Program-made: the position numbers and the translations under genes | Source of the DNA: JBBQVK01 sp038211735 | Lineage (GTDB): Bacteria > Patescibacteriota > Gracilibacteria > Absconditabacterales > Absconditicoccaceae | Direction of reading: 5' to 3' | DNA length: 64,000 nucleotides | NCBI GenBank assembly: GCA_038211735.1 | Contig: JBBQVK010000002.1 | Coordinates: 186,001-250,000 of the forward strand | Shown: positions 22,648 through 33,137 of the stretch, in pieces | Layout: each line of letters begins with the position of its first letter | How positions within the stretch are numbered: position 1 is the stretch's first letter | Notes under the pieces: model-generated | Database searches by the model: none | What the model was told of the DNA's origin: nothing | The model's input: the letters and a program-made list of their open reading frames with translations, nothing else

Positions 22648-23574
22648 ATGCTTTTGGACGTACTTGTGCCTACAAATGGCCACCTTAGCAAGCTTCAGCC
22701 GTTACTGGAAAGTATTTCCAGACAGACGTTACAGCCTGATAGACTTGTTATCCTTATCCACAAACATCTTACCAAAGAAGAGTTTGAACTCTTCCAATAT
22801 TTTGTACAAAAAGCACTTAATCCTAGTCTCGTCCAAAAGATTTTCATCATTTCGAATTTAACTGCGGAGTATGAGCCTGGGCAGTGAGTAGGAGCTGATA
22901 GAAATGAGCTACTCAAACATGCAAAGTCAAAATTCATCTATATGATCGATCAAGATAATATATTTTGAGAGGATCTTTTTGAAAAAACTGCCGATCGATA
23001 TTTGAAAATTAAAGAACAAGTTGGGAGTGATGTGATCATCTCTCCTACTATTATGCGAAGGGATAGTGGCAACGTTCAGTCGCAAGGCATCACCAACTTC
23101 CGTTACATACGACCCAAATATACATTTGGTAAAATGTGAGCAGAGCATTGGCATGAAGTGAAAATGGTAGGAGCCAACTCGCTTTTTGGCCCAAGAGAGA
23201 TTTTCCGAGAGCATGGATTTGATTATCGTTTCAGAAGATGTTACGAAGATATAGACTTTACGTATCGTGTGCATCTGGCGTGAACACCCATTATCGTCTT
23301 AAATAAAGTTGAAATCTATCATATGGAAGCCACCAAAAATAAGCTACAACAACGTTTTCTAGGCGATCCTGTCACCGCATATGAAAGATCTCGCAACAGA
23401 ATTCTTCGAGTAAAAAAAACGGCGAAGCGATTTCAGAAAATACAATATTTTTGAGTCTGATTACGAGCGCAGACAGTATGATTCTATGGCGCTATCCTCT
23501 TATATGGAGGATGACAAAGAATAGCCTTGCGGAAGGCGATCCGGAGAGGATTGAAAGATGGACTTAGGGTATAA
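22648..23574 (+). CDS. Family 2-like glycosyltransferase
   Basis: A 308-aa GT-A fold protein. It begins MLLDVLVPTNGHLSKLQPLLESI (the usual N-terminal beta-strand plus helix), then GVGADRNELLKHAKSKFIYMIDQDNIF with the DxD-type metal motif (DQDN), GANSLFGPREIF and RRCYEDIDFTYRVHLAG, the ED motif of family 2 enzymes. No transmembrane segment is evident. It sits 75 bp after the TraG-like gene on the same strand. The sugar donor and acceptor are unknown; surface glycan or glycoprotein synthesis is plausible. The ATG at 22648 fits the family start; a TTG at 22606 is possible. Confidence 0.8.
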
Positions 23575-23661
23575 GCCTGAAAAAAATATTTCCAAAGATA
23601 GCGTTTTCACAAAATTATGACTTTTTAATATAAGGATGATTGTTAGATCAATCTTCCGAGC

Positions 23662-24600
23662 TTATGATGTTATGAGTTCGTCTTTGTGAGCTTCATATAG
23701 TTTCTCAATTTCAGGGTCGGAAGTATAGTTTGGAAAGAGAATCGTTCAGATAGGTATGATGAGATCTATACGATCTGCCAACGCTACGTTTGTCTCCAGC
23801 ATGGACTCTACAAATGCTGCATCATAGCCATTTTTCTCACCCATCATCTCTATGAGCTCCGCTTCGCTTGCGATAAAATAATCGCCCACTACTTTTCTTC
23901 TATCTTCATCGTAGATCTGTTTTCCGTCTTTAATTGACATGGCAACTTCAAAGACTTCTTTGTTGTCTGGATTCACATAGTGGAAGTTCGAGTTACATAG
24001 GAGTGGAGTGTCGGTTTTTTCTGCTAGAGATTTGACTGCAGGATTAACTTTTTTCAAATCTTTGAGTTTGTTTTCATACTGTGCAATGAGTTCGAGATAG
24101 ACGTTCTCTTTACCTACAATGTCGCGCAACAGTGATATTGTCTCTTCGATCTTTTTTGGCTCTTCGTTATGTAAGATCATCTGTCCGATATACGATGTTT
24201 CTCCTCACATAAAACAGACTAGTCCTTGATGATGTTCTTGAAGAAGTGTGAAATCGATACGAGCCTTCCCATTGAATCCTTCAAGGTTTGCATGCGAAAC
24301 TAACTTCAACAAATTTTTGTATCACTCATAGTTGAGTGCAAGGAGGACTATATTTCCTGCTTGTTCGTTTCTTTCTTTGACCGTATGATCGTGTACTAAT
24401 CCTAGCTCAACGCCAATGATCGGTTTTATCTCTTTCTTTTGGCAGGCTTGATAAAACTCTACAGCTCCGTACATCCCGTTGTAATCAGTCAGCGCAATAG
24501 CTGGCATGCCGAGTTCGTGTGCTTTTGCGATAATATCTGCCGGCTTGCCAATGGCGTCCAGAAGAGAGTAGTGACTATGTCCGTGAAGATGAATTAGCAT
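23662..24600 (-). CDS. Stand-alone PHP domain related to DNA polymerase III alpha
   Basis: A 312-aa protein that matches the N-terminal PHP domain of DnaE: MLIHLHGHSHYSLLDAIG (canonical v.Lh.HS.ySlLdg), MPAIALTDYNGMYGAVEF (canonical AlTDHGnmyG), IKPIIGVELGL, VYLELIAQYEN and LLCNSNFHYVNPDNKEVFEVAMSIKDGK. It stops at TAA 23664-23662 just where the palm domain should begin (TILFPNYTSDPEIEKLYEAHK), so no polymerase active site is present. The canonical TDHG histidine is Tyr. The remaining PHP histidines could still bind metal and give phosphoesterase or proofreading activity. Converges with the glycosyltransferase gene. Confidence 0.8.
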
Positions 24601-24671
24601 ATGAAGAGAGTAGTGATTCAGCTAGTAAATGAAATATCAACTTCACGTAGATCAATTTTTTGCAAAATGAA

Positions 24672-24698
24672 AAGGTAGTATGAGATACATACTACCTT
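24672..24698 (-). terminator. Terminator downstream of the tRNA pair
   Basis: A perfect 11-bp stem AAGGTAGTATG / CATACTACCTT with a 5-nt loop; on the minus strand it is followed by TTTTCATTTTG. It sits just 3' of the second tRNA. Confidence 0.75.
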
Positions 24699-24709
24699 AC
24701 TCAATCATG

Positions 24710-24802
24710 TGCACGTACACGGATTCGAACCATGGACCTCCGTCACACTAAATGGTTTTTCACCTTAATGTGCGTTGCTCTAGCCAGCTGAGCTATACGC
24801 GC
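24710..24802 (-). tRNA. tRNA with enlarged anticodon arm (identity uncertain)
   Basis: The body is a clear type I tRNA: acceptor GCGCGTA / TACGTGC, D arm GCTC...GAGC with AGCTGG, and T arm CATGG-TTCGAAT-CCGTG. The total length of about 93 nt is roughly 19 nt too long. The anticodon stem CGCAC / GTGTG encloses about 21 nt containing an inner hairpin (AAGGT...ACCATT), so an insert or small intron sits in the anticodon loop. If the loop begins ATTAAGG the anticodon would be TAA, but this is a guess. CCA is not encoded. Confidence 0.6.
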
Positions 24803-24805
24803 TTG

Positions 24806-24881
24806 CGGTACCGACAGGATTTGAACCTGCAACCTCCAGCCTGTTCAGGGCCGGCATTCTAACCAGTTGAACTACGATACC
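24806..24881 (-). tRNA. tRNA, possibly Phe (GAA), with atypical anticodon arm
   Basis: Acceptor GGTATCG / CGGTACC with discriminator G, D arm GTTC-AACTGGTTA-GAAT, T arm GCAGG-TTCAAAT-CCTGT. The anticodon arm is CCGGCC-CTGAACA-GGCTGG, a 6-bp stem with a 7-nt loop. Centred reading gives GAA (Phe), but C at position 37 and G73 with an Asp/Glu-like body are unusual. CCA is not encoded. It is transcribed just before the second tRNA. Confidence 0.65.
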
Positions 24882-25021
24882 TTTTGTTTAGGACACATCT
24901 TTTACTGCTTTTATATCTAAAGTCAAGTGTGTTTATTATTTTTTGTAGTCGACTGTCACGGCTTGCAGTGAGTAGTCGTATACCTATAAATAGGAATAAT
25001 TTTTATTCGCATGATAGATCG

Positions 25022-27217
25022 ATGACGAAGATAAAATATAGTGGTGCATTTTTGATTTTGGTAATGAGTGGAATATTTTCTGCTATTAGTTCATATGCAT
25101 CTGCCGACGATCGAAATCTCCCTGGAATAGATATTATCTCTCGTGAAGAGCGAGGAGCAGATGAGACATTAAGATATGCAGAAAATGCGTCCTACGCACG
25201 ATATATCAAAGATACCTCTGCTTATAATGCGCGGCTTAACGGAAATGGTGTAGATAGAGGTGGGAAATTTGCTGCAAGGAAAAGAGCTGCCGAAATAAAT
25301 AACAGAAGAAGATCTGTATTAATTGAAAACTATCCAAACGATATTGCGACTGACTCAGAAAATGATGAGTACAATGGGCATGAGTTATTACGAGCAGAGG
25401 AGTTCAAAGAAAATAAGACAAAGATAGTTATTCACCACACAGCTGATGCGATAGCTCTTACGAGCGAAGCGATAGCTAAAAAAAATGTACAAGATATCTA
25501 CAAGTATCACGCAGTTACCAGGGCGCGAGGGGATATTGGATATAACTTTTTAATCGACCCATTTGGAAATATTTACGAAGGAAGAGCAGGTGGTAAATGA
25601 GTAGTTGCAGCACATACTGACTGGAACAATACTGCAACGGTGGGGATTGCTCTCATGGGGAATTTCGATGTGATAGAACCAACTCCTGCTGCATGGAACT
25701 CGCTCACAAAGTTGGTCACTGCATTGGCAATGGAGTATAAAATCGATCCGTATAAGCAAGAACCATACTTTACTGCTGTTGATCAAGATCCATGGTTGGA
25801 AGTACATACTCATGATAGCATCATAGGACATCAAGACGCAAAAAATACGGCATGTCCTGGTGACCACGTCTACGAAAAAATCCCCGCACTCAAACGCACA
25901 GTTGCGAGTTATATAAAATATTTCCATGATAGATGAGTCAAAGATTTTGGTTCGATAGATTTTGTAAAAGGAGAGTCGGTCTATGCCAGTGATGCAAGGA
26001 CGACCGTGCATGTGCCTTTGTCTAAAAAACCTACAAAAGCAGACTGTACGCTGAGTGATACTATGGTAGATATAGTAAGTTGTACGCCTGCATGAAATGG
26101 CGTAGATATTGAACTAAGACGCCTTGGGTATTCTGCAAGTTGACCAAAGACAATTATTATCGGTGCAGATAAGGATACCTATATCGCTGATCTTACTGTC
26201 GTGCGAGATGCTGATATGGATGCGTTGTTGATCGAAAGAAAAAATGCGCATGACCAACAGTTCTGACCACCACCTACACCCAAAGTACAACAGAAAATGA
26301 AAAATAAGATCAAACCAGAAGACGTTCATGACCTTTCAAACCGCAAAGTAGACGTATTGCTCTACGACCTGACGGCGGGATATGATAACCGAGATATGAG
26401 TTGTGAGAGCTTGTGTATAGTGAAGCTGGATGGACAAACTATTACGTGAGCCAAGATTGTAAATGTAGTCAAAGATACAGCTACAGACGGACTCAACGTG
26501 TTTATCGATCTCAAAAAGTATACATCCAAAAATGTATATATTCAAAACAACAGTATCATCACCATGACCAATTACGATAGAGGAGTGAGCGGGTATCCGA
26601 TGAACTTATTTAGAGGAAATATTTCTATACACAAAGACGACTACAACAATCTGGATTATGGACTCATAAATAGATATGTGATTGTAGATTCAGTTACGCT
26701 TGATGACTATCTCGCAGGTATTGGTGAAGCAAGTGAATTACAAAGCGAAGAGAAACTAAAAGTGATGGCACTGCTAGTAAAAAATTATGCACTGTTCTAC
26801 ATCGAAGGAAAAAATCCTCATCCCTCTCTCCCAGATGGTGCTACCTATAACGCTGTAGATGATCCGCGTATCTTCCAAAAGTATTTAGGTGCAGGACGAG
26901 AGTCATATGGTCAGAAATGGATGGATGCACTTCGTGCAACCAAAAACGAGATCATTACCTACGATGGCTATTTACCTATACTTCCTTACTTCCACTGTTC
27001 GGCGTGATATACGCGAGCAGGGAGTGAGTATTTTGGATGGACAGATACGCCATGGTTGGTGAGCAAGTTAGATCCAGCAACGTGCGCAAGCGGTGATTTC
27101 GAAGGACATGGAGTGGGATTAAGTGGTGATGGAGCTGAGCGTTTAGCGCAAAAGTGAGCTACATATAAGGAAATACTCAAGCGATACTTTGAAGGTATTT
27201 CTATAGACAATTATTAG
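25022..27217 (+). CDS. Exported N-acetylmuramoyl-L-alanine amidase fused to a SpoIID domain
   Basis: A 731-aa peptidoglycan-remodelling protein. The N-terminal signal/anchor is MTKIKYSGAFLILVMSGIFS. An Amidase_2/PGRP-like domain (about 135-295) carries KIVIHHTAD, GDIGYNFLIDPFGNIYEGR and IIGHQDAKNTACPGDHVY, with the zinc-binding His and Cys positions intact. After a linker region (300-545) comes a SpoIID/LytB domain (about 550-731): VTLDDYLAGIGEASELQSEE, MALLVKNYALFYIE, FHCSAGYT and the C-terminal GHGVGLSGDGAERLAQKGATYKEIL. SpoIID is a lytic transglycosylase that cuts denuded glycan strands, so both steps may be on one chain. The ATG at 25022 puts the signal peptide at the start. TGA codes Gly in GGKGVVAAH and HCSAGYT. 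Confidence 0.9.
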
Positions 27218-27259
27218 TGAATATCTATAGTAGATGTCTTTAGATATAGCTCTACGAAT

Positions 27260-28954
27260 ATGAAATTTTCTGAAATTCCCTATGCGCGTCCTGATGTAGA
27301 GGAGTACAAAAAATCGTACGCAGACAAAATTGAACGTTTCAAACAAGCGGCTACTTCTGAAGAGCAGATAGAACTTTGGCGTGAGATTAGCTTGCAGCAG
27401 ATAGAGTTTTCGACCAACCCTACATTGGTGATGATCCGCAATAGTATTGATACCAAAGATAAATTTTATAATTGAGAACAAAAGTACTGGGACGAGTTAG
27501 GTCCAACCTTGGAAGATCTTTCCAAACAATTTAGAAGAGCGGTATTGACGAGTGAATATCGTAATGAACTAATAGAAGTTTTTGGCATGCACGTTTTCTC
27601 CTTATATGAATTACAGGAAAAAACATTTTCTCCTATCATAGTTGAAGATATGCAAAAAGAAAATAAGTTAGTTTCAGAATATGTAGATTTAGTTTGATGA
27701 GCAGAGTTTCCTTTTGCATGAGAAGAACAAAATCTTAGTAAAATAAATAAATTCCTTTCAGTATGAGATCGTGACCTTCGTAAACAGGCTGTAGATGCTA
27801 AGTTTGAACGATATGCAAAGAACGATATAAACCTAAATAATATGTATGACAATATGGTGCAACTTCGCCATAGGATGGCAAAAAAGCTGGGGTACGAGAA
27901 TTTTATAGAGTACAGGTATGATAACTTACTTAGAGTAGATTATGATGCAGAAGCAGTAAAGGAGTTTCGTAATGCTGTGATAAAGTCTATTGTTCCTGTT
28001 TGCACACAACTTTATGAACAACAAGCAAAGTATATTTGAATCGATACGCTTTATTATCATGATGAGGCAGTTTCATTCCCAGAATGAAACCCTAAACCGA
28101 CCTGAACTAGCACTGAAATTCTTGAAAAAGCTAAACAAATGTATCACGAACTTGCTCCTGAGACAAAAGAGTTTATCGACTTTATGTTCTCTCATGAGAC
28201 ATTTGATGTTGAAACGAAGAAGGGGAAGAGTACGTGAGGATATTGCACGACAATAGATGCATACAAACTTCCATTTATCTTTTCTAATTTTAACGGGACT
28301 ACTGCAGATATAGATGTGCTTACACATGAGGTTGGGCATGCTTTTCAAGCGTATTTAAGTATGCGTGAACAGCCATTACAAGATTATTATTGGCCAACTT
28401 CTGAGACCGCAGAGATTCATTCGATGAGTATGGAATATCTTACTATGCCGTGGATGAAAAATTTTTTTAATGACGAGAAGGAGACTCTTAAATATGAGTA
28501 TCTACATCTTGTACAAGCATTAACATTTGCTCCATATTGATGCGCGGTTGATGAGTTCCAGGAAATTGTTTTTATGCAAGCAGAACATCCTACAAAAACC
28601 TATGAAGAAATTTGGCTAGAAATGGAAAAGAAATACCTTCCACATCGTCAGTATTTAGATAACGCGTATCTTCAGAAGGGGAACTTCTGGAAACAAAAAC
28701 TACATATCTTTAAATATCCATTGTACTATATAGATTATGTGTTAGCACAAATGTGTGCGCTTCAGTTTCGAATGAGGTCAGAAAAAGATTTCACCAAAAC
28801 ACGGAGTGACTATCTAAAATTATGTAAGTTGTGAGGGAGTAAATCATTTCTCTCGCTGCTTAAGGAAGTGCAGCTAGAGTCACCGTTTGACCCTACTACT
28901 ATAGAAAAGACTACTAACTACGTGAAAGAGCGACTTGAAAAACACACACCTTAA
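27260..28954 (+). CDS. M3 family oligoendopeptidase (PepF-like)
   Basis: A cytosolic zinc metallopeptidase that trims oligopeptides. The 564-aa length is typical for M3B oligoendopeptidase F. The catalytic motif is DVLTHEVGHAFQAYL (HExxH, about residue 356), with the third zinc ligand in SETAEIHSMSMEYL. The upstream substrate motif GGYCTTIDAYKLPFIFSNFNGT and a late PLYYIDYVLAQMCALQF are as in the family. Six or more TGA codons code Gly, including the first Gly of GGYCTT. The stop TAA overlaps the stop of the convergent DedA gene (shared TTAA). Confidence 0.93.
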
Positions 28955-29589
28955 TCTCCTTTCTTTTTGTTCTTCTTTCTACGCTTAGCAACTCTCCACC
29001 AGATGAAAAGTCATAGGAATACGATCACTGCAAACAGCATGTAGTGGTCGTATTTTTTTATATAGACGATAATCTCTTCTCGGTTTTGTCATAGATAATA
29101 TCCTAGAAGTACTAAGAAAGTAGACCAGATAGCAGTACCTGCGAACGTATAGAAAAAGAACTGTCAGAAATGCATATGTGCTGACCCAGCAGGGAGTCCG
29201 ATAAATCCCCTTGCTCCTGGGAGAAATCTTCCGAAGAAAACAATTTTCCTATCATTTTTTTTGAAAACACGATAGAGATCGTCAAGATATTCTGGTTTGT
29301 ATCGAACATACTTACCATATTTCTCTACGATCTTTCTTAGTCTATGATGATTAAGAACTCTCCCGATAAAATAGTAAGGAATGTTGCCAAGAGTACTTCA
29401 GACCGAACAGATCAAAATCACACCAATGAGATTGAGTGCGCCAGTACTAGCTAGATAACCACCCAATGGCATGATCACTTCGCTCGGGATAGGTGGAATG
29501 AGATTTTCCAAAAAACTGGCTATAAATAGCCCACTATATCCTACTTGATTGATCAGATCCACAAGTTGTGCTCCTAGAGTTTCAAACAT
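28951..29589 (-). CDS. DedA family membrane protein
   Basis: A 212-aa polytopic membrane protein of the DedA/SNARE-associated family (putative lipid scramblase or half-transporter). It begins MFETLGAQLVDLINQVGYSGLFIASFLENLIPPIPSEVIMPLGG, the hallmark re-entrant E...P.iPsE motif. It continues GSTLGNIPYYFIGR and FFGRFLPGARGFIGLPAG, the F.R..P..R......aG motif, and has further transmembrane helices near residues 140-200. The C-terminus is Lys/Arg-rich. TGA is Gly in CSVGSTLG, FGQFFF, VFLGLF and near YYLGQN. Undecaprenyl phosphate or phospholipid flipping is the likely role. Confidence 0.88.
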
Positions 29590-29673
29590 GATTTTATGCT
29601 ATACAAAAAAGAAGTCGTTCTGACTTCTATACGAATTTAATGGCTGATTAACAGCAGAAAGCAATCTACACGA

Positions 29674-29976
29674 TTATGCTGCTTTCTTATTGAGTGTATG
29701 AGCAAGAGCTCTTTTTATTTCTGGTAAGAGTGTAGCTAAGAGGTTTGCTTTTTGTGCAAATTCTGGTTCTACTTTATCAGGGTGTTTTTTAGCAACTATT
29801 TGTCTATCTTCGATAAACTTTTCAAAAATAGTTAGAAACGATTTAGTCTCTTTGTCGTTGTCTTTATCGCTCATACCTTTAAGGACATTGATCAACATTT
29901 GAGCGGTGCTGTTTCAGTCTTCCTTGAACCATTCCAACGCTTCAGTGGTATGTTTCATGAGATCTCTACTAAGCAT
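29674..29976 (-). CDS. Hypothetical helical protein (100 aa)
   Basis: A 100-aa predicted all-helical, soluble and charged protein: MLSRDLMKHTTEALEWFKED, one TGA-encoded Gly (EDGNST), then KGMSDKDNDKETKSF and a C-terminal LLATLLPEIKRALAHTLNKKAA. The ATG at 29976 extends 26 codons past the next in-frame ATG and reads through the TGA. No family is recognised. It lies 84 bp upstream of dedA on the same strand and may be co-transcribed with it. Confidence 0.6.
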
Positions 29977-30079
29977 GCGTACATAAAAAGAGTAAATTTC
30001 AATAAGTAAATTATACTCTAGGAGGGGGAAATATGCAAATTGTAAGCGGCTTTATATTGCCTTGAAGGAGTGGGAATTT

Positions 30080-30108
30080 TTGCATTTGTGCCTTTTGTTG
30101 AGTATACT
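30080..30108 (+). promoter_or_regulatory. Candidate promoter TTGCAT-17-TATACT
   Basis: TTGCAT at 30080-30085 and TATACT at 30103-30108, 17 bp apart, lie 27 bp before the ATG at 30136. Confidence 0.55.
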
Positions 30109-30135
30109 TTATCTAGTTTATATTTCATAGATTCT

Positions 30136-31518
30136 ATGGGAAAATTAAGCCAACTAGGAAGCGGTAATTGAGCCGACAGAGTAGAGACTCACAAGGAAGT
30201 AGCATCAGTCACCGCTACTGCATCCCACGATATAAAAACTACTCTTGAGTGAGGTCAATTTTCTATTGAACAACTTGCGGAACTCTTTCATAAAACGCTA
30301 GGAGATTTTAAGCGTACATTGATAGAAAAATATCACGATAATTACGAACAGCTTGCAGAAAAAAGAGTGAACGATCCCGTAAGAGGAAAAGTTCTTATTG
30401 ATCTTCACCTTCCATCAGAAGAAGAGATTTTGGATAATATGATGCTTCCGCTCGAGAAGAGAATGGAACAGGCAATCAGATTGTTGGTAAACAGACCAGA
30501 AGAACGAGTTCAGAAATTAATAGTTTCTGACGAACAGAAGATCGCACTTCTAACCTGCATAAAAGATATTCATGATCACAATGTTTCAGACTGAGTCTGC
30601 GTTCCATACAAACTTGAAAATGGTGAAGCGAAGTATGCTATGCAAGAGTTTGATACCAAACTTGATCTAGATGACACTCAACATAGTAGATATCTTTTTG
30701 AGATGTTAGCAGATGCTGGGCTACTTGGAACGCCGCATGAACTTGAGGAATTGAGAGGGAAGATTGATGAGTTGAATGGGAAAATAAAGAAGTTTTGATT
30801 CTTGGAACGGATAAATTTGTCATCAGCGGTGCTTTCCCCAATAAGAATTTTGCATTATAGTTCAGAGAACTCTTTTCCAATTTGGGGATATCCAATTTGG
30901 GCATATTACATTAGTTTAACAATCGCTGTGCTGTATCTTACTTTATCCAAGTCATGAGCAGTTAATCGCATCAAAAGATCAAGGCTGAAGAGTGGTTATA
31001 AAAAATTAGAACATAGAGATGCTGTCATTAATGCACTCGACTCATTTAATTATCAATGAGATATTCAATTGCCTTACGAGTTGCGAGACAACTTGCCAAC
31101 TGAAAGGCTGGAAGAACTATTGGCAGACAACAAAGCTAGAATCAAGAACTATAAACAACCTCAGGATAGAGCAAAGTTTAAAGAGATGCTGAAAGTCATG
31201 AATCCATCAATTGATGAGAAACAGTTTGCTACACTTCGAACAAAAATTGCAAAAGAAGCGGAGCAGAAAAAATCTATGCCGATCCCGCGTGATCTATTAC
31301 CAGACTCGCTCAATACAGGAGAGATTAAGAACATCAACAAAGAGACATTACTCCAACTCGGATTAGATAAAAACCAAGCAGAGAACTTTGCTACCGAATT
31401 AGAACTTATGAAGAAAAACGAACCAGCTGATGACACGCTAGATCTTACTAAGTTCAATTGGGAAGCCTATAAGGAGCAAGTAAAGGTGAAGGAGGAACTT
31501 AGAAAAAATTCTGGGTAA
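30136..31518 (+). CDS. Hypothetical protein with one central membrane helix (460 aa)
   Basis: Not recognised. An N-terminal charged helical domain (residues 1-235) ends in HELEELRGKIDELNGKIKKF, a probable coiled coil. A single membrane helix follows (WAYYISLTIAVLYLTLS, about 252-272). The C-terminal domain is charged and helical (RLEELLADNKARIKNYKQ, NPSIDEKQFATLRTKIAKEAEQKK, ELELMKKNEPADD) and ends in Lys/Glu-rich sequence. TGA is Gly at GNGADR, LEGGQF, SDGVCV, KKFGFL, KSGAVN and YQGDIQ. It is followed after 39 bp by a MazF-like gene. Confidence 0.75.
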
Positions 31519-31557
31519 GTTCTTTGTTTCTTGTCTTGAGGTACTGTATAAGATCTT

Positions 31558-31965
31558 ATGTATCTCAAAAACTTTTCTGAACGAAACATTATAAAGCAAC
31601 AAACGGACCAAAGTGAGAGTCCAAGATTTTTTATCGGTACAGGGAAAATATGGTATGTGAAATTAGGTTGTAATATTGGGCATGAAATAGATGGAAAAGG
31701 TAAACAATTTTTAAGGCCTGTTCTCGTAATCAGTAAAATAGGAAATATGTTCTTTGTAGCACCTCTTACTAAGTGATGAAAAGATGATAGCAAGTTCTAC
31801 TATAAGTTAAAGAGCGTTAATTATAAATATCCGTCTAGAGTTGTGCTTAATCATGCCAAAACAATCGATAAAAATAGATTTATACATACTATAGGTGAAA
31901 TATCGCAAAAGGAATTTTTGTATATAAAAAAACTCCTTAAAGAGCTTTATCTTCCAGGAGTCTAG
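31558..31965 (+). CDS. PemK/MazF-like endoribonuclease-fold protein, copy 1
   Basis: A 135-aa protein. The core GKIWYVKLGCNIGHEIDGKGKQFLRPVLVISKIGNMFFVAPLTK follows the MazF/PemK toxin pattern (G.i.wv.lg...G.E..g....RPvlVi......f.v.PLT). The usual catalytic Arg lies in LRPVLV, and a Ser/Thr near PLT is present. The C-terminus is longer than classical MazF and contains KFYYKLKS..., PSRVVLNHAKTIDKNRF. No antitoxin-like small ORF is seen directly upstream, where a 460-aa gene ends 39 bp away. TGA codes Gly in LTKGKDD. A paralogue lies at 33138. It may be an orphan toxin or have another RNA role. Confidence 0.75.
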
Positions 31966-32089
31966 TGTGTTAGCCCCTCTAACTATGTTCTGGGGCGATC
32001 CTTCACGGACGGTTCTCTCTTTGATGTTATCGCAGAGGTGCTCAAGTGAGCAAGTAATTACTATATAGAAATAATTCAAATTTTCAAGA

Positions 32090-32716
32090 CTACTTCTGTG
32101 TCAACGCTACCTTGACTCCCAACGCCACGAGGGCAGCTCAGAAGAACTTGTTGAAAGTGCCTTGGAAGCGCTCATATCGTTTACTTACTTTGGGGTGAGT
32201 GAAGAAGAGTGCTACGAGACTAAACCAAAGAGCGGTGTTTACGATCATAATGCTTCCGAGTATAAGTAACAATCCTTTCGAAGTTTCAGGGGAGATCACC
32301 AACGTAAATAAACTTAAGAAAAATATCGTAGCTTTCGGATTCAATACATTCGTCAAAAATCCATTTTTGACTGCCTGAAAAGGACTCATCTGTTTTTTGT
32401 GTTCATCAGCGACTACTTCAATCTTCGCTCCTTTGGAAAGGAATGACATCACGCCGATATAGATAAGATATGCCGCACCCAAATATTTAATAATTGAAAA
32501 TAATACAATCGACTGCGAAATAATCAGCGCCAATCCAGCAATACAATACACCAAATGCACACTAATCCCGAGCGCAATCCCGACCGCCGTCCATACCCCC
32601 ACCTTCCTTCCATACGTCAACGAATTCTTTACCGCCACCACAAAATCAGGTCCTGGGCTGATTACAGCGAGGAGATGGATGAGCGTTACGGTGGTGATGA
32701 GCGTGAGCATGAGCAT
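32090..32716 (-). CDS. LysE family amino-acid exporter
   Basis: A 208-aa inner-membrane translocator. The N-terminus MLMLTLITTVTLIHLLAVISPGPDFVVAVKNSLTYGRKVGVWTA carries the family signature (PGPdf..v...s...GrraGl..a.G...g). Later segments ALGISVHLVYCIAGL, YLGAAYLIYIGV, AVKNGFLTNVLNPKATIFFLSLF (the conserved G...nl.NPKa..ff) and VALFFTHPKV fit six helices. The C-terminal 16 residues follow a TGA codon (FFGAALVALGVKVAL), so the family's terminal helix is only recovered with UGA=Gly. The exported compound is unknown. Confidence 0.9.
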
Positions 32717-32742
32717 GATATCCTAGAGTTTTTAAACAGCAA

Positions 32743-32991
32743 TTACCAAGACCATCAATCTTTGCCACAATTTCTATCTATAGATTCGAGAGCATCCTCT
32801 GCTGAATATTCCCTGTTCTGAAATGCTTGATAATTTTCATAAATTATTGCCCTACAATTTTTTGGAAGTCCTGTATCTCAATATACTAATTTTGCATTTG
32901 GATCTGTCGATACAGATCCCTTTGTAAAGAGCATCGCTCATATAGTTAGCCCCACAATTCAACTAATAAGAATGGAGAAGTATTTTTTCAT
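32743..32991 (-). CDS. Small membrane-anchored protein (82 aa)
   Basis: An 82-aa protein with an N-terminal hydrophobic signal or anchor, MKKYFSILISGIVGLTIGAMLF, then a short exported domain with two cysteines (LPKNCRAIIYENYQAFQ and IDRNCGKDG) that could form a disulfide. Four TGA codons encode Gly (SGIVG, TIGAM, VYGDT, KDGWSW), so it is invisible in a standard-code scan. No family is recognised. It is next to lysE on the same strand, 27 bp upstream. Confidence 0.65.
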
Positions 32992-33137
32992 TTTAACTAT
33001 TTAGCTACTAAAGTATTGAAAACTCTTCATCAAGGCGTTTTTGAGGTGAAATATTCTGTGCAAATTCTTTGTTGCCTGCTGTATAATGAATAATATGCGA
33101 TTGTAAATGAAATATTTCTAGTGTCTTTCATCTGTTC

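Noticed and set aside
24884..25021. Upstream in-frame extension of the amidase-SpoIID gene
   Set aside because: It would place residues before the signal peptide; ATG 25022 puts the signal peptide at the N-terminus.
30033..30116. 27-codon ORF with a strong AGGAGGGGG before its ATG
   Set aside because: It has no TAA/TAG-free extension, its composition is not protein-like, and the candidate promoter for the next gene lies inside it (30080-30108).
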